Origin: CAYONQ01 sp964405375
Lineage (GTDB): Bacteria > Planctomycetota > Phycisphaerae > Sedimentisphaerales > Anaerobacaceae
Direction of reading: 5' to 3'
DNA length: 25,731 nucleotides
NCBI GenBank assembly: GCA_964405375.1
Contig: CAYONQ010000033.1
Location: forward strand, 1-25,731
Part shown: one piece after another, positions 1-8,519 of the stretch
Layout: the number at the start of each line of letters is the position of its first letter
How positions within the stretch are numbered: position 1 is the first letter of the stretch
Notes under the pieces: generated by a model
The model's database searches: none
The model's input: the letters and a program-made list of their open reading frames with translations, nothing else
Told to the model about the DNA's origin: nothing
Made by a program: the position numbers and the translations under genes

Positions 1-217
1 CTTTAGTTTCGATTCGTCGTAATCCACCATTTCCCACCCGTAACTGACCGGTTACAAAAAAAGAAAAAAATAGTAAATTTTTCCAAATTCCCCTCATTTT
101 TGCGTGCAACGAACAACAAACAACGAACTACGAACTAAAAATGCCCCGCATTTCCCCTTTTTTTCTTGATTTTTCCCCGAAAATATGTTAAAATACCAAC
201 AAAATTGGGGGAACGAC

Positions 218-233
218 CTTTAGTTCACTTTAG
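218..233 (+). repeat. Dispersed 16-mer, copy 1
   Basis: The 16-mer CTTTAGTTCACTTTAG occurs here and twice more at 15247-15262 and 15266-15281, all on the same strand and all outside genes. It is internally repetitive, with CTTTAG at both ends. Function unknown. Confidence 0.7.
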
Positions 234-288
234 TGCGGGGCAAATGACCTATTAAACCTCGTTTGGAGCATTTGAAAATTTGATTTTT

Positions 289-352
289 GAATTTGCTTCG
301 GATTTCGATATTAGGATTTAGAATTTGTTTCGTATTTCGATATTAGGATTTC
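289..352 (+). repeat. 32-bp tandem duplication
   Basis: Two adjacent 32-bp units, 289-320 and 321-352, match at 29 of 32 positions by eye. Each contains the core tttcgatattaggattt. No coding or regulatory meaning is evident. Confidence 0.75.
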
Positions 353-510
353 GATTTTCTCGCTTGTCTACATCTTCGTCAGAAACCTCGATCAATCAAA
401 AGCGAGCAATTATGCAAAACAAACCCAATTTGCTTAAACGCTCAAATGAACGTAAGTTCAGTTAATACAATGAACTATGAACTACGAACTATGAACTATT
501 TTATGCAAAA

Positions 511-608
511 CAAACCCAATTCAAACCCAATCAAACCCAATCAAACCCAATTCAAAGCCAATTCAAAGCCAATCAAACCCAATTCCAAACCCAATCAAAC
601 CCAATTCT
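511..608 (+). repeat. Tandem array of caaacccaat units
   Basis: About nine to ten units of 10-12 bp based on caaacccaat, with one or two trailing T/C bases and a caaagccaat variant in the middle. There are no unique spacers, so it is not CRISPR-like; it looks like a simple-sequence array. It lies just beyond the 3' end of the tRNA-like element at 647. Confidence 0.8.
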
Positions 609-646
609 AAACCCCGCAACCACCCCCCAATTCGGATGTAGAAAAA

Positions 647-875
647 TGGAGACGAAGGGAATCGAACCCTCATTTCCGCCTGTTTTTTACCGAATCATCG
701 AATTTTCGACCTAATGCCTTATTGTTAAGACACTTAGCTGCGACGAGTTTTAGCCGAAACCAGGATTTTAAACCGGCTTTTAGTTTGCTTTTTGGGCTTA
801 AGCCGGCGAGCAGATTTGTCGATTAAATAAGGCGAAAAGTATGGTTACTTTCTATCTTTTATTCGTTAGCGTCTG
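647..875 (-). ncRNA. tRNA/tmRNA-like element with clear 3' end (5' end uncertain)
   Basis: On the minus strand 655-671 reads as a T-arm: GAGGG stem, TTCGATT loop, CCCTT stem. It is followed at 647-654 by CGTCTCC plus a discriminator A, a 3' acceptor strand of the type seen in many tmRNAs. No tRNA D-arm or anticodon arm lies within 90 nt upstream, but the 180 nt upstream hold several short inverted repeats (CCGGCTT/AAGCCGG near 770-806, AGCAGA/TCTGCT). The best acceptor partner is GCAGACG at 868-874, pairing at six of seven positions, which would give an RNA of about 228 nt. The hallmark GGATTCGAC of the tmRNA 5' domain and a typical ALAA tag are not seen. It could be a divergent ssrA, a decayed ssrA, or a tRNA relic. 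No CCA is encoded, as in the tRNA-Thr of this window. Confidence 0.35.
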
Positions 876-903
876 CTATTAAAGGACTTGTGGAGACCTA
901 ATA

Positions 904-3513
904 ATGCCGTCCGTCCGCAGTTTTACGGTTTTGCCGGCACTGCCGGATTCTCTGAAGGATCTCGAGGTTATCGCCAGGAATTTGTTTTGGTCTTGGGCGC
1001 CTGAGTTTGTGGAGCTGTTCAAGCGCATCGACAGCAATTTATGGCGGGCATCCGGCCATAATCCGGTCAAGCTTCTGGCTACCGTGTCCCAGCAGCGGTT
1101 AGAGGCCCTGGCTGAAAATCAGGGCTTTTTGTCCCAGCTTCAACGCTCTGTGGAAAAGCTCAAATCATACCTTGAGGGGCCAAAGTGGTTTGAGAAGGTC
1201 TGTCCGGAGTCTTCCAAGCCGACCATTGCCTATTTCAGTGCCGAGTACGGCATCCACGAATGCCTGCCTGTTTATGCCGGTGGGCTGGGAATCCTGGCGG
1301 GCGACCATTTGAAAAGCGCCTCTGACCTCGGCATCCCGTTAGTGGGCATCGGCCTTATGTATCAAAAGGGCTATTTCCGCCAGTATCTGAACATCGACGG
1401 CTGGCAGCAGGAGATGTATATCGAGAATGATTTTTACAATATGCCGGTCGAGCTGGTTCGCCAGGAAAACGCCCGACCTTTGACTATCAGCGTGGAATTC
1501 CCCGGCAGACCCGTCCACGCTCGAATATGGTGCGTCTCTATTGGCACAGTGAAATTGTATCTTTTAGATACCAATCTGGCCGCTAATTCACCAACGGACC
1601 GCCTGATTACCGCCAGTCTCTACGGCGGCGACAGGGAGATGAGAATTCGCCAAGAAATTATGCTGGGCATCGGCGGGTTAAGGGCCCTTACTGCTATGGG
1701 TGTTACTCCTACCATTTGCCATATGAATGAGGGACACGCCGCCTTTATGACGTTAGAGAGGATTCGCCATTTGCAAAGCACCACCAATATGACTTTTGAT
1801 GAGGCAGCCGAAGCAATGAAAGCGGGCAATGTCTTTACGATGCACACGCTTGTAAAGGCCGGCCTTGATGAGTTTCCGGCAGAGATGATGGACAAATACT
1901 TTGCCGAATTTCTCCCACAACTCGGTATAGACAGAGAGCGATTTCTATTATTGGGCAGGATACTTTCCGACGATGATAACGAGTCATTCAAGATGCCGGT
2001 TTTAGCGGCACGGCTGAGCAGCTATGTAAACGGTGTAAGCGAATTGCATACTGAGGTATCGCGCCAGATGTGGGCGGGGCTTTGGCCCGGTGTGCCCGTC
2101 AATGAGGTGCCTATAGTATCAATTACCAACGGCGTACACATCAAAACATGGCTTTCGGATGAGATGAACCATTTATATGAGAGATATATTGGGCCGAACT
2201 GGACCGACGAGACGGCCGGTGAGTCAATATGGAAAAACATTGCCCAGATTCCTGATGAGGAATTTTGGCGGACACACCAACGCTGCAAAGAGCATTTGAT
2301 TGCCTTCACTCGCAATCGGCTTAAGGCCCAGATGCAGCGCCGGGGCACTTACCACACCGAATTAAACTGGGCCGAAGAGGTCCTCGACCCCGAGGCGTTA
2401 ACTATCGGCTTTGCCAGAAGATTCGCAATCTATAAAAGGGGCAGTCTCCTGCTTAAAGACCCAAATCGCCTTGTGAAGCTGCTAAGCGATACGAAGCGCC
2501 CTGTTCAGATTATCTTTGCGGGCAAGGCCCACCCGAGAGATACCGACGGCAAGGAAATTATACGCCAGATTATTCATTTTGCCAACCAGTACAACGTCAG
2601 ACGCAGGGTCGTATTTCTGGAGGACTATGATATTAACATCGCCAAGGCCCTGGTCCGCGGTGTTGACGTCTGGCTGAATACACCACGCAGACCGAACGAG
2701 GCGAGCGGCACAAGCGGGATGAAGGCGGCAATTAACGGGGCGTTGAATATGAGCACTCTGGACGGCTGGTGGTGCGAGGGCTATATACCCGAGGCCGGCT
2801 GGGCTATCGGGGCAGGTGAAAGCTACGAAGACGCCGATTATCAGGATATGGTCGAGTCACAGGCGATTTATAAGATGCTCGAAAACGAGGTTATCCCCCT
2901 GTTTTACACCCGCTCGGCTGACAATCTGCCCCGCGCCTGGATAAGCAGAATAAAAGATTCTATCAAGTGGATAGCGCCGCGCTTCAACACACATAGAATG
3001 GTAGGCGAGTACACACGAAGGTTCTATAATCCGGCTGCAGCTAAATGGCGATACTTAACCGCAGGTGATTGCTCCAGAGCAAAGCATCTTTCAACTTGGA
3101 AATCCAATATAAAAACCGCCTGGCCCCAATTCGCCATTAAGGATGTCCGGGTACAGGTTAACAATGGCGAAGGAACCAAACAGCTAAACCTTGAGCAATC
3201 GCAGCTTAAGGTCGGCTCGCGGTTGTCCGTTACCGCACTGGTTCGGCTCAACTCGGTCAGTCCCGATGATGTTTCGGTTGAGCTTTATCACGGTCCCGTG
3301 GATGCCTGGGGAAATATCAGAGACGGCTCATCTGTGAGAATGGATTATAAGCAGCCCTCGCAGCAGCAGGGAGAACACTGGTTTGTCGGCTCGATTTCAC
3401 CCACAATCGCCGGTCAACAGGGGCTCGCTGTGCGGGTTTTGCCCAGACACGCCGACCTGGTTAACCCCTACGAGCCACGGCTGATTCTCTGGGAGACACC
3501 GACCTCGAAGTAA
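904..3513 (+). CDS. glgP: Alpha-glucan phosphorylase (GT35)
   Basis: This 869-residue cytoplasmic enzyme should release glucose-1-phosphate from glycogen or maltodextrin by phosphorolysis using pyridoxal phosphate. The first roughly 100 residues match the DUF3417-like N-terminal region of the short bacterial/archaeal phosphorylases (ARNLFWSW near residue 30). They are followed by AEYGIHECLPVYAGGLG, the nucleotide-sugar-type core, and the PLP site GTSGMKAA, where Lys607 should form the Schiff base. STLDGWWCEGY follows directly. The last 130 residues form a beta-rich C-terminal extension usual in this subfamily. GGAG at 891-894 supports the start at 904, and the N-terminal sequence is family-like from the first residues. 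The gene stands alone, converging with the PTS protein. Not a maltodextrin phosphorylase of the E. coli MalP type, which lacks the DUF3417 region. Family assignment is secure; the exact substrate is not. Confidence 0.95.
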   Translation: MPSVRSFTVLPALPDSLKDLEVIARNLFWSWAPEFVELFKRIDSNLWRASGHNPVKLLATVSQQRLEALAENQGFLSQLQRSVEKLKSYLEGPKWFEKVCPESSKPTIAYFSAEYGIHECLPVYAGGLGILAGDHLKSASDLGIPLVGIGLMYQKGYFRQYLNIDGWQQEMYIENDFYNMPVELVRQENARPLTISVEFPGRPVHARIWCVSIGTVKLYLLDTNLAANSPTDRLITASLYGGDREMRIRQEIMLGIGGLRALTAMGVTPTICHMNEGHAAFMTLERIRHLQSTTNMTFDEAAEAMKAGNVFTMHTLVKAGLDEFPAEMMDKYFAEFLPQLGIDRERFLLLGRILSDDDNESFKMPVLAARLSSYVNGVSELHTEVSRQMWAGLWPGVPVNEVPIVSITNGVHIKTWLSDEMNHLYERYIGPNWTDETAGESIWKNIAQIPDEEFWRTHQRCKEHLIAFTRNRLKAQMQRRGTYHTELNWAEEVLDPEALTIGFARRFAIYKRGSLLLKDPNRLVKLLSDTKRPVQIIFAGKAHPRDTDGKEIIRQIIHFANQYNVRRRVVFLEDYDINIAKALVRGVDVWLNTPRRPNEASGTSGMKAAINGALNMSTLDGWWCEGYIPEAGWAIGAGESYEDADYQDMVESQAIYKMLENEVIPLFYTRSADNLPRAWISRIKDSIKWIAPRFNTHRMVGEYTRRFYNPAAAKWRYLTAGDCSRAKHLSTWKSNIKTAWPQFAIKDVRVQVNNGEGTKQLNLEQSQLKVGSRLSVTALVRLNSVSPDDVSVELYHGPVDAWGNIRDGSSVRMDYKQPSQQQGEHWFVGSISPTIAGQQGLAVRVLPRHADLVNPYEPRLILWETPTSK

Positions 3514-3561
3514 AGATACGCCCATCGAGATGTAAGCACTTCACGCCCCACGAAATATGAT

Positions 3562-4020
3562 TTACTCATTCTCTTTACTGTTCAGAAGCTCATAAACCTC
3601 TTCAGGTGACGTCGCCTTTTCAAGTGCTTGTTTGAATTCTTCGTCGAGCATCAGCCGGCTTATACGGGCCAGCGCCTGAATATGGGGGCCTGTCTGGTCG
3701 GATGGGGAGACCAGCAGGATAATGATTTTTACCGGCCTGCCGTCAACGCTTGCAAAATCAATCGGCTCGTCAGTGATTCCGATGGCCATAACCAGCTCTT
3801 TGACGGCCTTGCATTTGCCGTGAGGTACCGCAATCCTCGAGCCGATGCCGGTGCTGCGTGTCTTTTCACGCGTTAGAACGGCCTCTAAAACAACCTCCTT
3901 GTCTGACAGCAATCCGTTATCATTTAGTAATTCCACCAGTTCCAGTATGGCGGATTCTTTGTCTTTGCTTTCCAGCGGGACCTTGACACACGCCGGTTGC
4001 AGTATTTGTGTTAGAATCAT
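3562..4020 (-). CDS. ptsN: PTS IIA domain protein, PtsN (EIIA-Ntr) / fructose type
   Basis: A single-domain EIIA of 152 residues, the usual length for PtsN. It starts directly with the domain (LTQILQPACVKV), and the phosphorylated histidine is His67 in the motif RIAVPHGK. The second conserved histidine of the active site is His113 in TGPHIQA. No IIB or IIC domain and no sugar permease gene is nearby, so a regulatory phosphorelay role (nitrogen-PTS) is more likely than sugar uptake; that is an inference. The partner HPr/EI genes are not in this window. It has its own promoter (4071-4099) and lies downstream of, and on the same strand as, the TPR membrane protein, 233 bp away, so it is probably transcribed separately. 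The Shine-Dalgarno sequence is weak. Confidence 0.88.
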   Translation of the reverse strand: MILTQILQPACVKVPLESKDKESAILELVELLNDNGLLSDKEVVLEAVLTREKTRSTGIGSRIAVPHGKCKAVKELVMAIGITDEPIDFASVDGRPVKIIILLVSPSDQTGPHIQALARISRLMLDEEFKQALEKATSPEEVYELLNSKENE

Positions 4021-4070
4021 ATCTGTTACAACCCAAATATACTACAGTTCAGAATTTACACAAACCATTT

Positions 4071-4099
4071 ATTGTATCCAATCGTGAATATGATTGCAA
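4071..4099 (-). promoter_or_regulatory. Sigma70-like promoter of the PTS IIA gene
   Basis: On the minus strand TTGCAA (4094-4099) and TACAAT (4071-4076) are separated by exactly 17 bp. The predicted start, near 4064, gives a leader of about 44 nt before the ATG at 4020. Confidence 0.6.
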
Positions 4100-4253
4100 G
4101 AACTTTAGGGGAATTTTAGACTTATTTTTTGCTACATCTCCTGTCCGTCCTCGCAAAACCTATATCGGCTGAGTTGACACCCCCCGCAAAATATCTACCG
4201 TTAAACTTACTTGCGTTTCAACTCCTCGGATGTTACGGACGAACCTCCTTCTG

Positions 4254-6245
4254 CTATTGGGCCAGCTCCTGATAAGGTTTTTTTTGTTCGTACAGTTCCA
4301 GCCGCTTACGGATTTGACTGGTTTGTTCCTTGTCCTGGCTGGCGGTGGCCAGCTCAAGTGCCGCCTGTGCAGTCGTTACGGCCTGCTCAAATCGGTCCGC
4401 CGCTGCATAAGCCGCCGCCAGTATGTCAAGGATAGTCGCATTTTGATATCTCGTTAATTTGGCTGAACGTTCGGCAAATTTAACCGCCTCATCGGCATCA
4501 CGCACATTAGGGTCCGGATGTGTAGCCAGAATCCACGCTGTACTATTCAAGGCCGTTATATAGCCGGGCTCGGATTCCAGTGCCTCCTTATAGTGGCTTA
4601 TCGCCTCCTCGATTTTTCCCTGTTTTACCAGCACAGACCCTAAGTTATTGTGTGCTTCAGGGTGGTCGGGTCTGGACTGCAGCACCTGGCGATAGTGACG
4701 TATCGCATCGTCTAATTTGCCTTCTGCTAATAGCATATTACCCAGGTTGTTATGTGCAAGGACGTAGTCGGGTTTGAGCTGCAGTGCCCGGTGATAGTGG
4801 CTTATCGCCTCATCAACCCTGCCCTCTTTTCCAAGTGCCAGCCCCAGCCCCGCGTGTAGCGGCGGCGCATCCGGCGCCAGCGTCAACATATATTTATAAA
4901 GACCTACCGTATCGCGCCAGTGTGCCAGATGCCGTCGCGTAGCAACTGCCTCGGCGCCGGCCAATATCACAACCGCTATTACCGCCGTTGTCCGCCGCAT
5001 CGCCGCCGTCTTGCCGCCGCCTCTGCAAAACCAGCCCAGCAATAATGCCACTATCATCAAAAGCCCTATCGAAGGCAGGTAGGCAAATTTATCCGCTGCT
5101 ATAACTATACTAAATCTAACCACACCCATAGTCGGCAAAATTGCCGCAAAGAAAAACAGCCAGCCCGCCACCACCCCACGCGTCCGGCGAAGTGAAGTTA
5201 CCAGCAAATGAGCCAATATACAGGTACCGACGACGCCGGCCAGCACCATCGGCTTTAACAGTCCCAGCGGCTCGGGGTATGGGTAGTACGACGACAGGTT
5301 AGCCGGCCATACAATCTTATAAGGATAAAAAATGATGTTGTGACAGAGCGTCAACACAATGGCATTGACGCTCTGTATGCCCGGCACCACCGCAATGGCC
5401 GTGCGGCTTTGCGAGACGAACGTTATAACAGCAAAAATGCCGCCAAGCACAAAAAAGGGCAGCTTCTCCTCAATGGCCTGCTTATTCCACCGCCCAAGGG
5501 GCCAATAGTCCAAAACCAGCATCAGCACCGGCAGCATTATGCTGGTCGGCTTGCTCATCAGCGCCAGCAGGTACATCACCAGACAAACGATGTAAATCCG
5601 ATGGTTGTTCTTACGGACGAAACGCAGATACAAAATCAGACACCACAGCGCAAAGAACGCCGCCAACAACGTTTTGCGTTCACCAACCCAGGGAATCGGC
5701 TCAACCGTCATAGGATGCAGTCCGAAAAGCAACCCTACTCCCGCCGCTACCCACGCCTGACCAAACAGCAGGTAAAGCAGCACAATCACCAGTGCGGTGT
5801 TCGCCGCATGCAGTGCAAGACTGGTGCGGTGAAACGGCATCAGATTATCGTCCCGGCCGCCCAGGGCATAATCGACCATCAGTGAAATCATCGTCAACGG
5901 CTGGTAGTAACCCTCTACGGTTGACGGTTCCAGCACCTCGGTGAGGAATTGCTGGGCGGATGACCAGCTCGGATTTTGCACCAGCGGGTTCATAGTGAGA
6001 TACTGCTCATCGTCGAACATCATCGCCCTGGCCGACAATGCCGGCCAGTGAGTGACAACAACCGCAGCACAGACAACGACAATCAAACCCGCCAGAAGCC
6101 CGATTCGCCTGTTAGAAGTGAACCCGCCGGTTTTCAGGGCTGATTGTCCTGACAGATTTTCGTCTCCTTCGCCGGCTGTTTTTTGTGCCGACCAGCCGAT
6201 ACTTCGCCGAATCTTGTCTATAACCGTTTGATAAACCTTATTCAT
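4254..6245 (-). CDS. GT-C-like multipass membrane protein with C-terminal TPR repeats
   Basis: A 663-residue inner-membrane protein. After a polar N-terminus of about 45 residues comes a first hydrophobic helix (about 48-66) and then a FDDEQYLTMNP segment, the acidic periplasmic-loop signature near the N-terminus of GT-C glycosyltransferases such as the TMTC/O-mannosyltransferase-like proteins. Roughly ten further membrane helices follow up to about residue 430, including the conserved-looking GLHPMTVEPIPWVGERK and LVLDYWPLGRW. Three perfect-length 34-residue TPR units occupy about 461-494, 495-528 and 529-562, then a degenerate helical tail. The architecture suggests lipid-linked sugar transfer to a protein with TPRs as binding platform, but no substrate can be read from the sequence. 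TATAAT is visible about 30 bp upstream of the start without a good -35. Confidence 0.75.
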   Translation of the reverse strand: MNKVYQTVIDKIRRSIGWSAQKTAGEGDENLSGQSALKTGGFTSNRRIGLLAGLIVVVCAAVVVTHWPALSARAMMFDDEQYLTMNPLVQNPSWSSAQQFLTEVLEPSTVEGYYQPLTMISLMVDYALGGRDDNLMPFHRTSLALHAANTALVIVLLYLLFGQAWVAAGVGLLFGLHPMTVEPIPWVGERKTLLAAFFALWCLILYLRFVRKNNHRIYIVCLVMYLLALMSKPTSIMLPVLMLVLDYWPLGRWNKQAIEEKLPFFVLGGIFAVITFVSQSRTAIAVVPGIQSVNAIVLTLCHNIIFYPYKIVWPANLSSYYPYPEPLGLLKPMVLAGVVGTCILAHLLVTSLRRTRGVVAGWLFFFAAILPTMGVVRFSIVIAADKFAYLPSIGLLMIVALLLGWFCRGGGKTAAMRRTTAVIAVVILAGAEAVATRRHLAHWRDTVGLYKYMLTLAPDAPPLHAGLGLALGKEGRVDEAISHYHRALQLKPDYVLAHNNLGNMLLAEGKLDDAIRHYRQVLQSRPDHPEAHNNLGSVLVKQGKIEEAISHYKEALESEPGYITALNSTAWILATHPDPNVRDADEAVKFAERSAKLTRYQNATILDILAAAYAAADRFEQAVTTAQAALELATASQDKEQTSQIRKRLELYEQKKPYQELAQ

Positions 6246-6328
6246 AATAACCGTATTATCGTCAATTATATACTATTAGTGCAAGAATTTCCCTGCTTTT
6301 CTCCGAATCACCGGCCGGCGATTTTTCC

Positions 6329-6357
6329 TTTACACCCTGACACCACAGCGATAGAAT
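6329..6357 (+). promoter_or_regulatory. Sigma70-like promoter of cimA
   Basis: TTTACA (6329-6334) and TAGAAT (6352-6357) are separated by 17 bp, each one base off consensus. Transcription would start near 6364, about 38 nt before the cimA ATG. No attenuator or leader peptide is visible in that short leader. Confidence 0.6.
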
Positions 6358-6401
6358 GAAACACTGTTTATGAAGAATCATTGCTATTGTGGTGTGCGGT
6401 T

Positions 6402-7964
6402 ATGGAAAAGATAAAACTTTACGACACGACCCTTCGCGATGGTATGCAGGCCGAGGGTGTCAGCTTTTCGCTCGAAGACAAAATCGCAATCGCCAGGCGC
6501 ATTGACGAGCTTGGCATCGACTACATCGAAGGCGGCTATGCCGCTTCCAACCCCAAGGAGATGCAGTTTTTTGCTGAGATGGCCAAGCTTAGCTTGAAGA
6601 CCTCGAAAATCGTCGCATTCGGCAGCACCCGAAGGGCCGATACGAAGGTCTCCGATGACCTCTCGCTGAATGCAATACTCACCTGCAAGACACCGACCGC
6701 TACTCTGGTCGGCAAAAGCTCCGGTTTCCACGTAACCGCCGTCCTTGGCCGTTCGCTTGATGAGAACCTCACCATTTGCGCCGAGTCGGTCGAGTTCCTG
6801 AAAAAACACGGCATTGAGACGATTTTCGACGCCGAGCATTTCTACGACGGCTACAAAGAAAATCCCGAATATGCGATGAAGGTCCTGGCCGCTGCCGCAA
6901 ACGCCGGCGCCGATGCGCTGGTGCTTTGCGATACTAACGGCGGCTCTCTTCCGGAGCAGGTGTACGAAATCACAAAGGCCGTCTGCGCCGAGTTCAATTC
7001 GTCGGTTATCGGCATTCACACCCACAACGATACCGACTGTGCCACGGCCAATTGCCTTGCTGCCGTTCGAGCCGGCGCCCGACACGTTCAGGGCACTATA
7101 AACGGTCTGGGTGAGCGGTGCGGCAACGCCAATCTGTGTACGGTCATACCCAACCTCACCCTTAAAATGGGTTTTGAAGTCCTTAGCGCCGAGAAAATCA
7201 AAACGCTTACGGAAGTATCCCGTTTTGTTTTTGAGGTCGGCAACTTAACGCCCGTTACGAATATGCCGTATGTCGGCGAAAGCGCCTTCGCCCACAAGGC
7301 GGGTCTGCACATCAATGCTCTGCGCAAAGACAGGCGCACCTACGAGCACATCGACCCCGCCTTTGTCGGCAACGAACGCCGATTCCTTATATCGGAGCTG
7401 AGCGGAAAATCAACCGTCCTGGCCGAGCTGGAAAAGGCAAAAATCGCCGAAGATAAGAATCTTGCCAGAAAAATCCTTACTCGCATACAGGAGCTTGAAA
7501 ACCAGGGCTATCAGTTCGAGGCTGCAAATGCCTCCTTTGACCTGTTAGTCAAAAAGATTATGGGCACGTACAAGCCGGCCTTTGAGCTTATAAAGTATTA
7601 CGTAACCATAGAGAAACGCGCAACAGGCGAGATGGTCAACGAGGCGACGGTCAAGTTAAAGGTCGACGGCGTAATCGAGCACGTTGTCGGCGAGGGCGAC
7701 GGTCCGGTCAACGCGCTTGACGCCGCTTTGCGAAAATCGCTGGAGAGGTTTTATCCGAGTATCAAGGACATCCATTTAATTGATTACAAGGTCCGTGTGG
7801 TTAATGCCCGTGCAGGCACCGCCGCTCGTGTGCGGGTGATAATTGAGTCGCGGGACAAGGACTCGATTTGGAGAACGGTCGGCGTTTCAGAGAACATCAT
7901 CGACGCCTCATGGCAGGCACTCACCGACTCCGTAGAATACAAGCTACAAAAAGACAAGCAATAA
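6402..7964 (+). CDS. cimA: (R)-citramalate synthase
   Basis: Condenses acetyl-CoA with pyruvate to (R)-citramalate, the first step of the threonine-independent isoleucine route. The 520-residue protein has the HMGL-like TIM barrel: KLYDTTLRDG at residues 5-14 with metal-binding Asp8 in the family position, and the second metal motif GIHTHNDTD with His206 and His208. GLGERCGNAN follows. The C-terminal third matches the LeuA-type dimerisation/allosteric domain (VNALDAALRK), and the length fits the long CimA family (TIGR00977 type) better than 2-isopropylmalate synthase or homocitrate synthase. A TTG 21 bp upstream is open in frame, but homology begins at the ATG at 6402. Leucine or isoleucine feedback through the C-terminal domain is known in the family, not shown here. 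The Shine-Dalgarno sequence is weak. Confidence 0.92.
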   Translation: MEKIKLYDTTLRDGMQAEGVSFSLEDKIAIARRIDELGIDYIEGGYAASNPKEMQFFAEMAKLSLKTSKIVAFGSTRRADTKVSDDLSLNAILTCKTPTATLVGKSSGFHVTAVLGRSLDENLTICAESVEFLKKHGIETIFDAEHFYDGYKENPEYAMKVLAAAANAGADALVLCDTNGGSLPEQVYEITKAVCAEFNSSVIGIHTHNDTDCATANCLAAVRAGARHVQGTINGLGERCGNANLCTVIPNLTLKMGFEVLSAEKIKTLTEVSRFVFEVGNLTPVTNMPYVGESAFAHKAGLHINALRKDRRTYEHIDPAFVGNERRFLISELSGKSTVLAELEKAKIAEDKNLARKILTRIQELENQGYQFEAANASFDLLVKKIMGTYKPAFELIKYYVTIEKRATGEMVNEATVKLKVDGVIEHVVGEGDGPVNALDAALRKSLERFYPSIKDIHLIDYKVRVVNARAGTAARVRVIIESRDKDSIWRTVGVSENIIDASWQALTDSVEYKLQKDKQ

Positions 7965-8097
7965 AAACCGCACACAGTTAAAAGTGAAGCTTGAGATTTA
8001 AAACTAAAAAAATCCGGAATTTTTAAAAAATACCGATTTTTGGGGTTTATTTTAAAGGGGGATGTGGGTTTTTGGGGTAAAAATGGGGGTTGGTGGG

Positions 8098-8194
8098 GTG
8101 GTTTGGGCAAGATAGGCAGGAAAAAAATGGAGAAAAATTGCGAAATTTTGCAAAAAATTGCAAAAAAATGAGAAAAAGAGAGACGGTTTTTAAC
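8098..8194 (-). repeat. Dispersed pyrimidine-tract repeat, copy A
   Basis: Read on the minus strand it begins gttaaaaaccgtctctcttt, runs through ttttgc and tctccattttt units, and ends in cttgcccaaaccacccc. The same order of blocks occurs on the plus strand at 15376-15534. The two copies are therefore inverted relative to each other, 7.2 kb apart. Confidence 0.75.
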
Positions 8195-8311
8195 TGTGGA
8201 AGACAGAGAAAGGATAGAGTGTAAAAGTTAAAACTAAAAATGTAAAACCATAGCGTAAAATTCAAAAGTGACAAGCAAGGACAAAGGGTAGAAGAAGTTT
8301 TGAGTTTTTCC

Positions 8312-8431
8312 AGACACGAATGGACACGGATTTTTTGGCCACGAAAAGGCACAAAAAGCCAGAATTTTTTAACCGCTGAGTGCGCAGGGAGCGCAGAGAG
8401 GAATTGGCCACTAAGTCACGAAGACACGAAG
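8312..8431 (+). repeat. Short degenerate repeats of the cacgaagacacgaag type
   Basis: Contains acacgaatggacacgga, ggccacgaaaaggcac, an aaccgctgagtgcgcaggga block, gagcgcagagagg and cacgaagacacgaag. The middle blocks, reverse-complemented, resemble ctctgcgctctctgcggtta at about 15359-15378. I read these as members of a dispersed non-coding repeat family of unknown origin. Confidence 0.55.
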
Positions 8432-8519
8432 AAAAAGCAGCCGGGGGAAAATACCTAAGAAAGTAAAAAGTTAAAAGGTAAAAAGAGCGGAGTAAAATCC
8501 AAAATCTTAGATAACGGCT

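Larger units (their letters stand above)
1..646. other. Non-coding region of micro-repeats
   Basis: No convincing reading frame is seen. The stretch is AT-rich and built from short degenerate repeats: caacgaac/gaactac units at about 107-137, the 16-mer CTTTAGTTCACTTTAG at 218-233, a 32-bp tandem duplication at 289-352, gaactat/gaactac units at 471-498 and a roughly 10-bp tandem array at 511-608. A 20-bp direct repeat, reading tatgcaaaac followed by aaacccaatt, lies at 411-430 and 502-521. Such intergenic clutter recurs at 7965-8510, 15185-15540 and 25512-25656. Confidence 0.7.
7965..8510. other. AT-rich non-coding region with dispersed repeats
   Basis: No credible gene is seen. An open frame on the minus strand at 8047-8352 is low-complexity Phe/Leu/Pro sequence produced by the repeat at 8098-8194. 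The remainder consists of degenerate aaagttaaaa / aaggtaaaaag units (8218-8270, 8464-8485) and scraps of the kind acacgaatggacacgga, gagcgcagagagg and cacgaagacacgaag (8312-8431). Confidence 0.65.

Noticed and set aside
511..608. CRISPR-like array
   Set aside because: The units are only 10-12 bp and directly adjacent, with no unique spacers; no cas genes are present.
5340..5885. Plus-strand frame of 181 codons opposite the TPR membrane protein
   Set aside because: The composition (Gln, Arg, His-rich) is that of a shadow frame; the opposite strand has a clear multi-domain protein.
6384..7085. Long minus-strand frame of 233 codons opposite cimA
   Set aside because: It is the antisense shadow of a well-supported gene with no homology-like features.
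8047..8352. Minus-strand open frame of 101 codons
   Set aside because: It encodes low-complexity Phe/Leu/Ser/Pro sequence created by the T-rich repeat; no start signal and no protein-like pattern.
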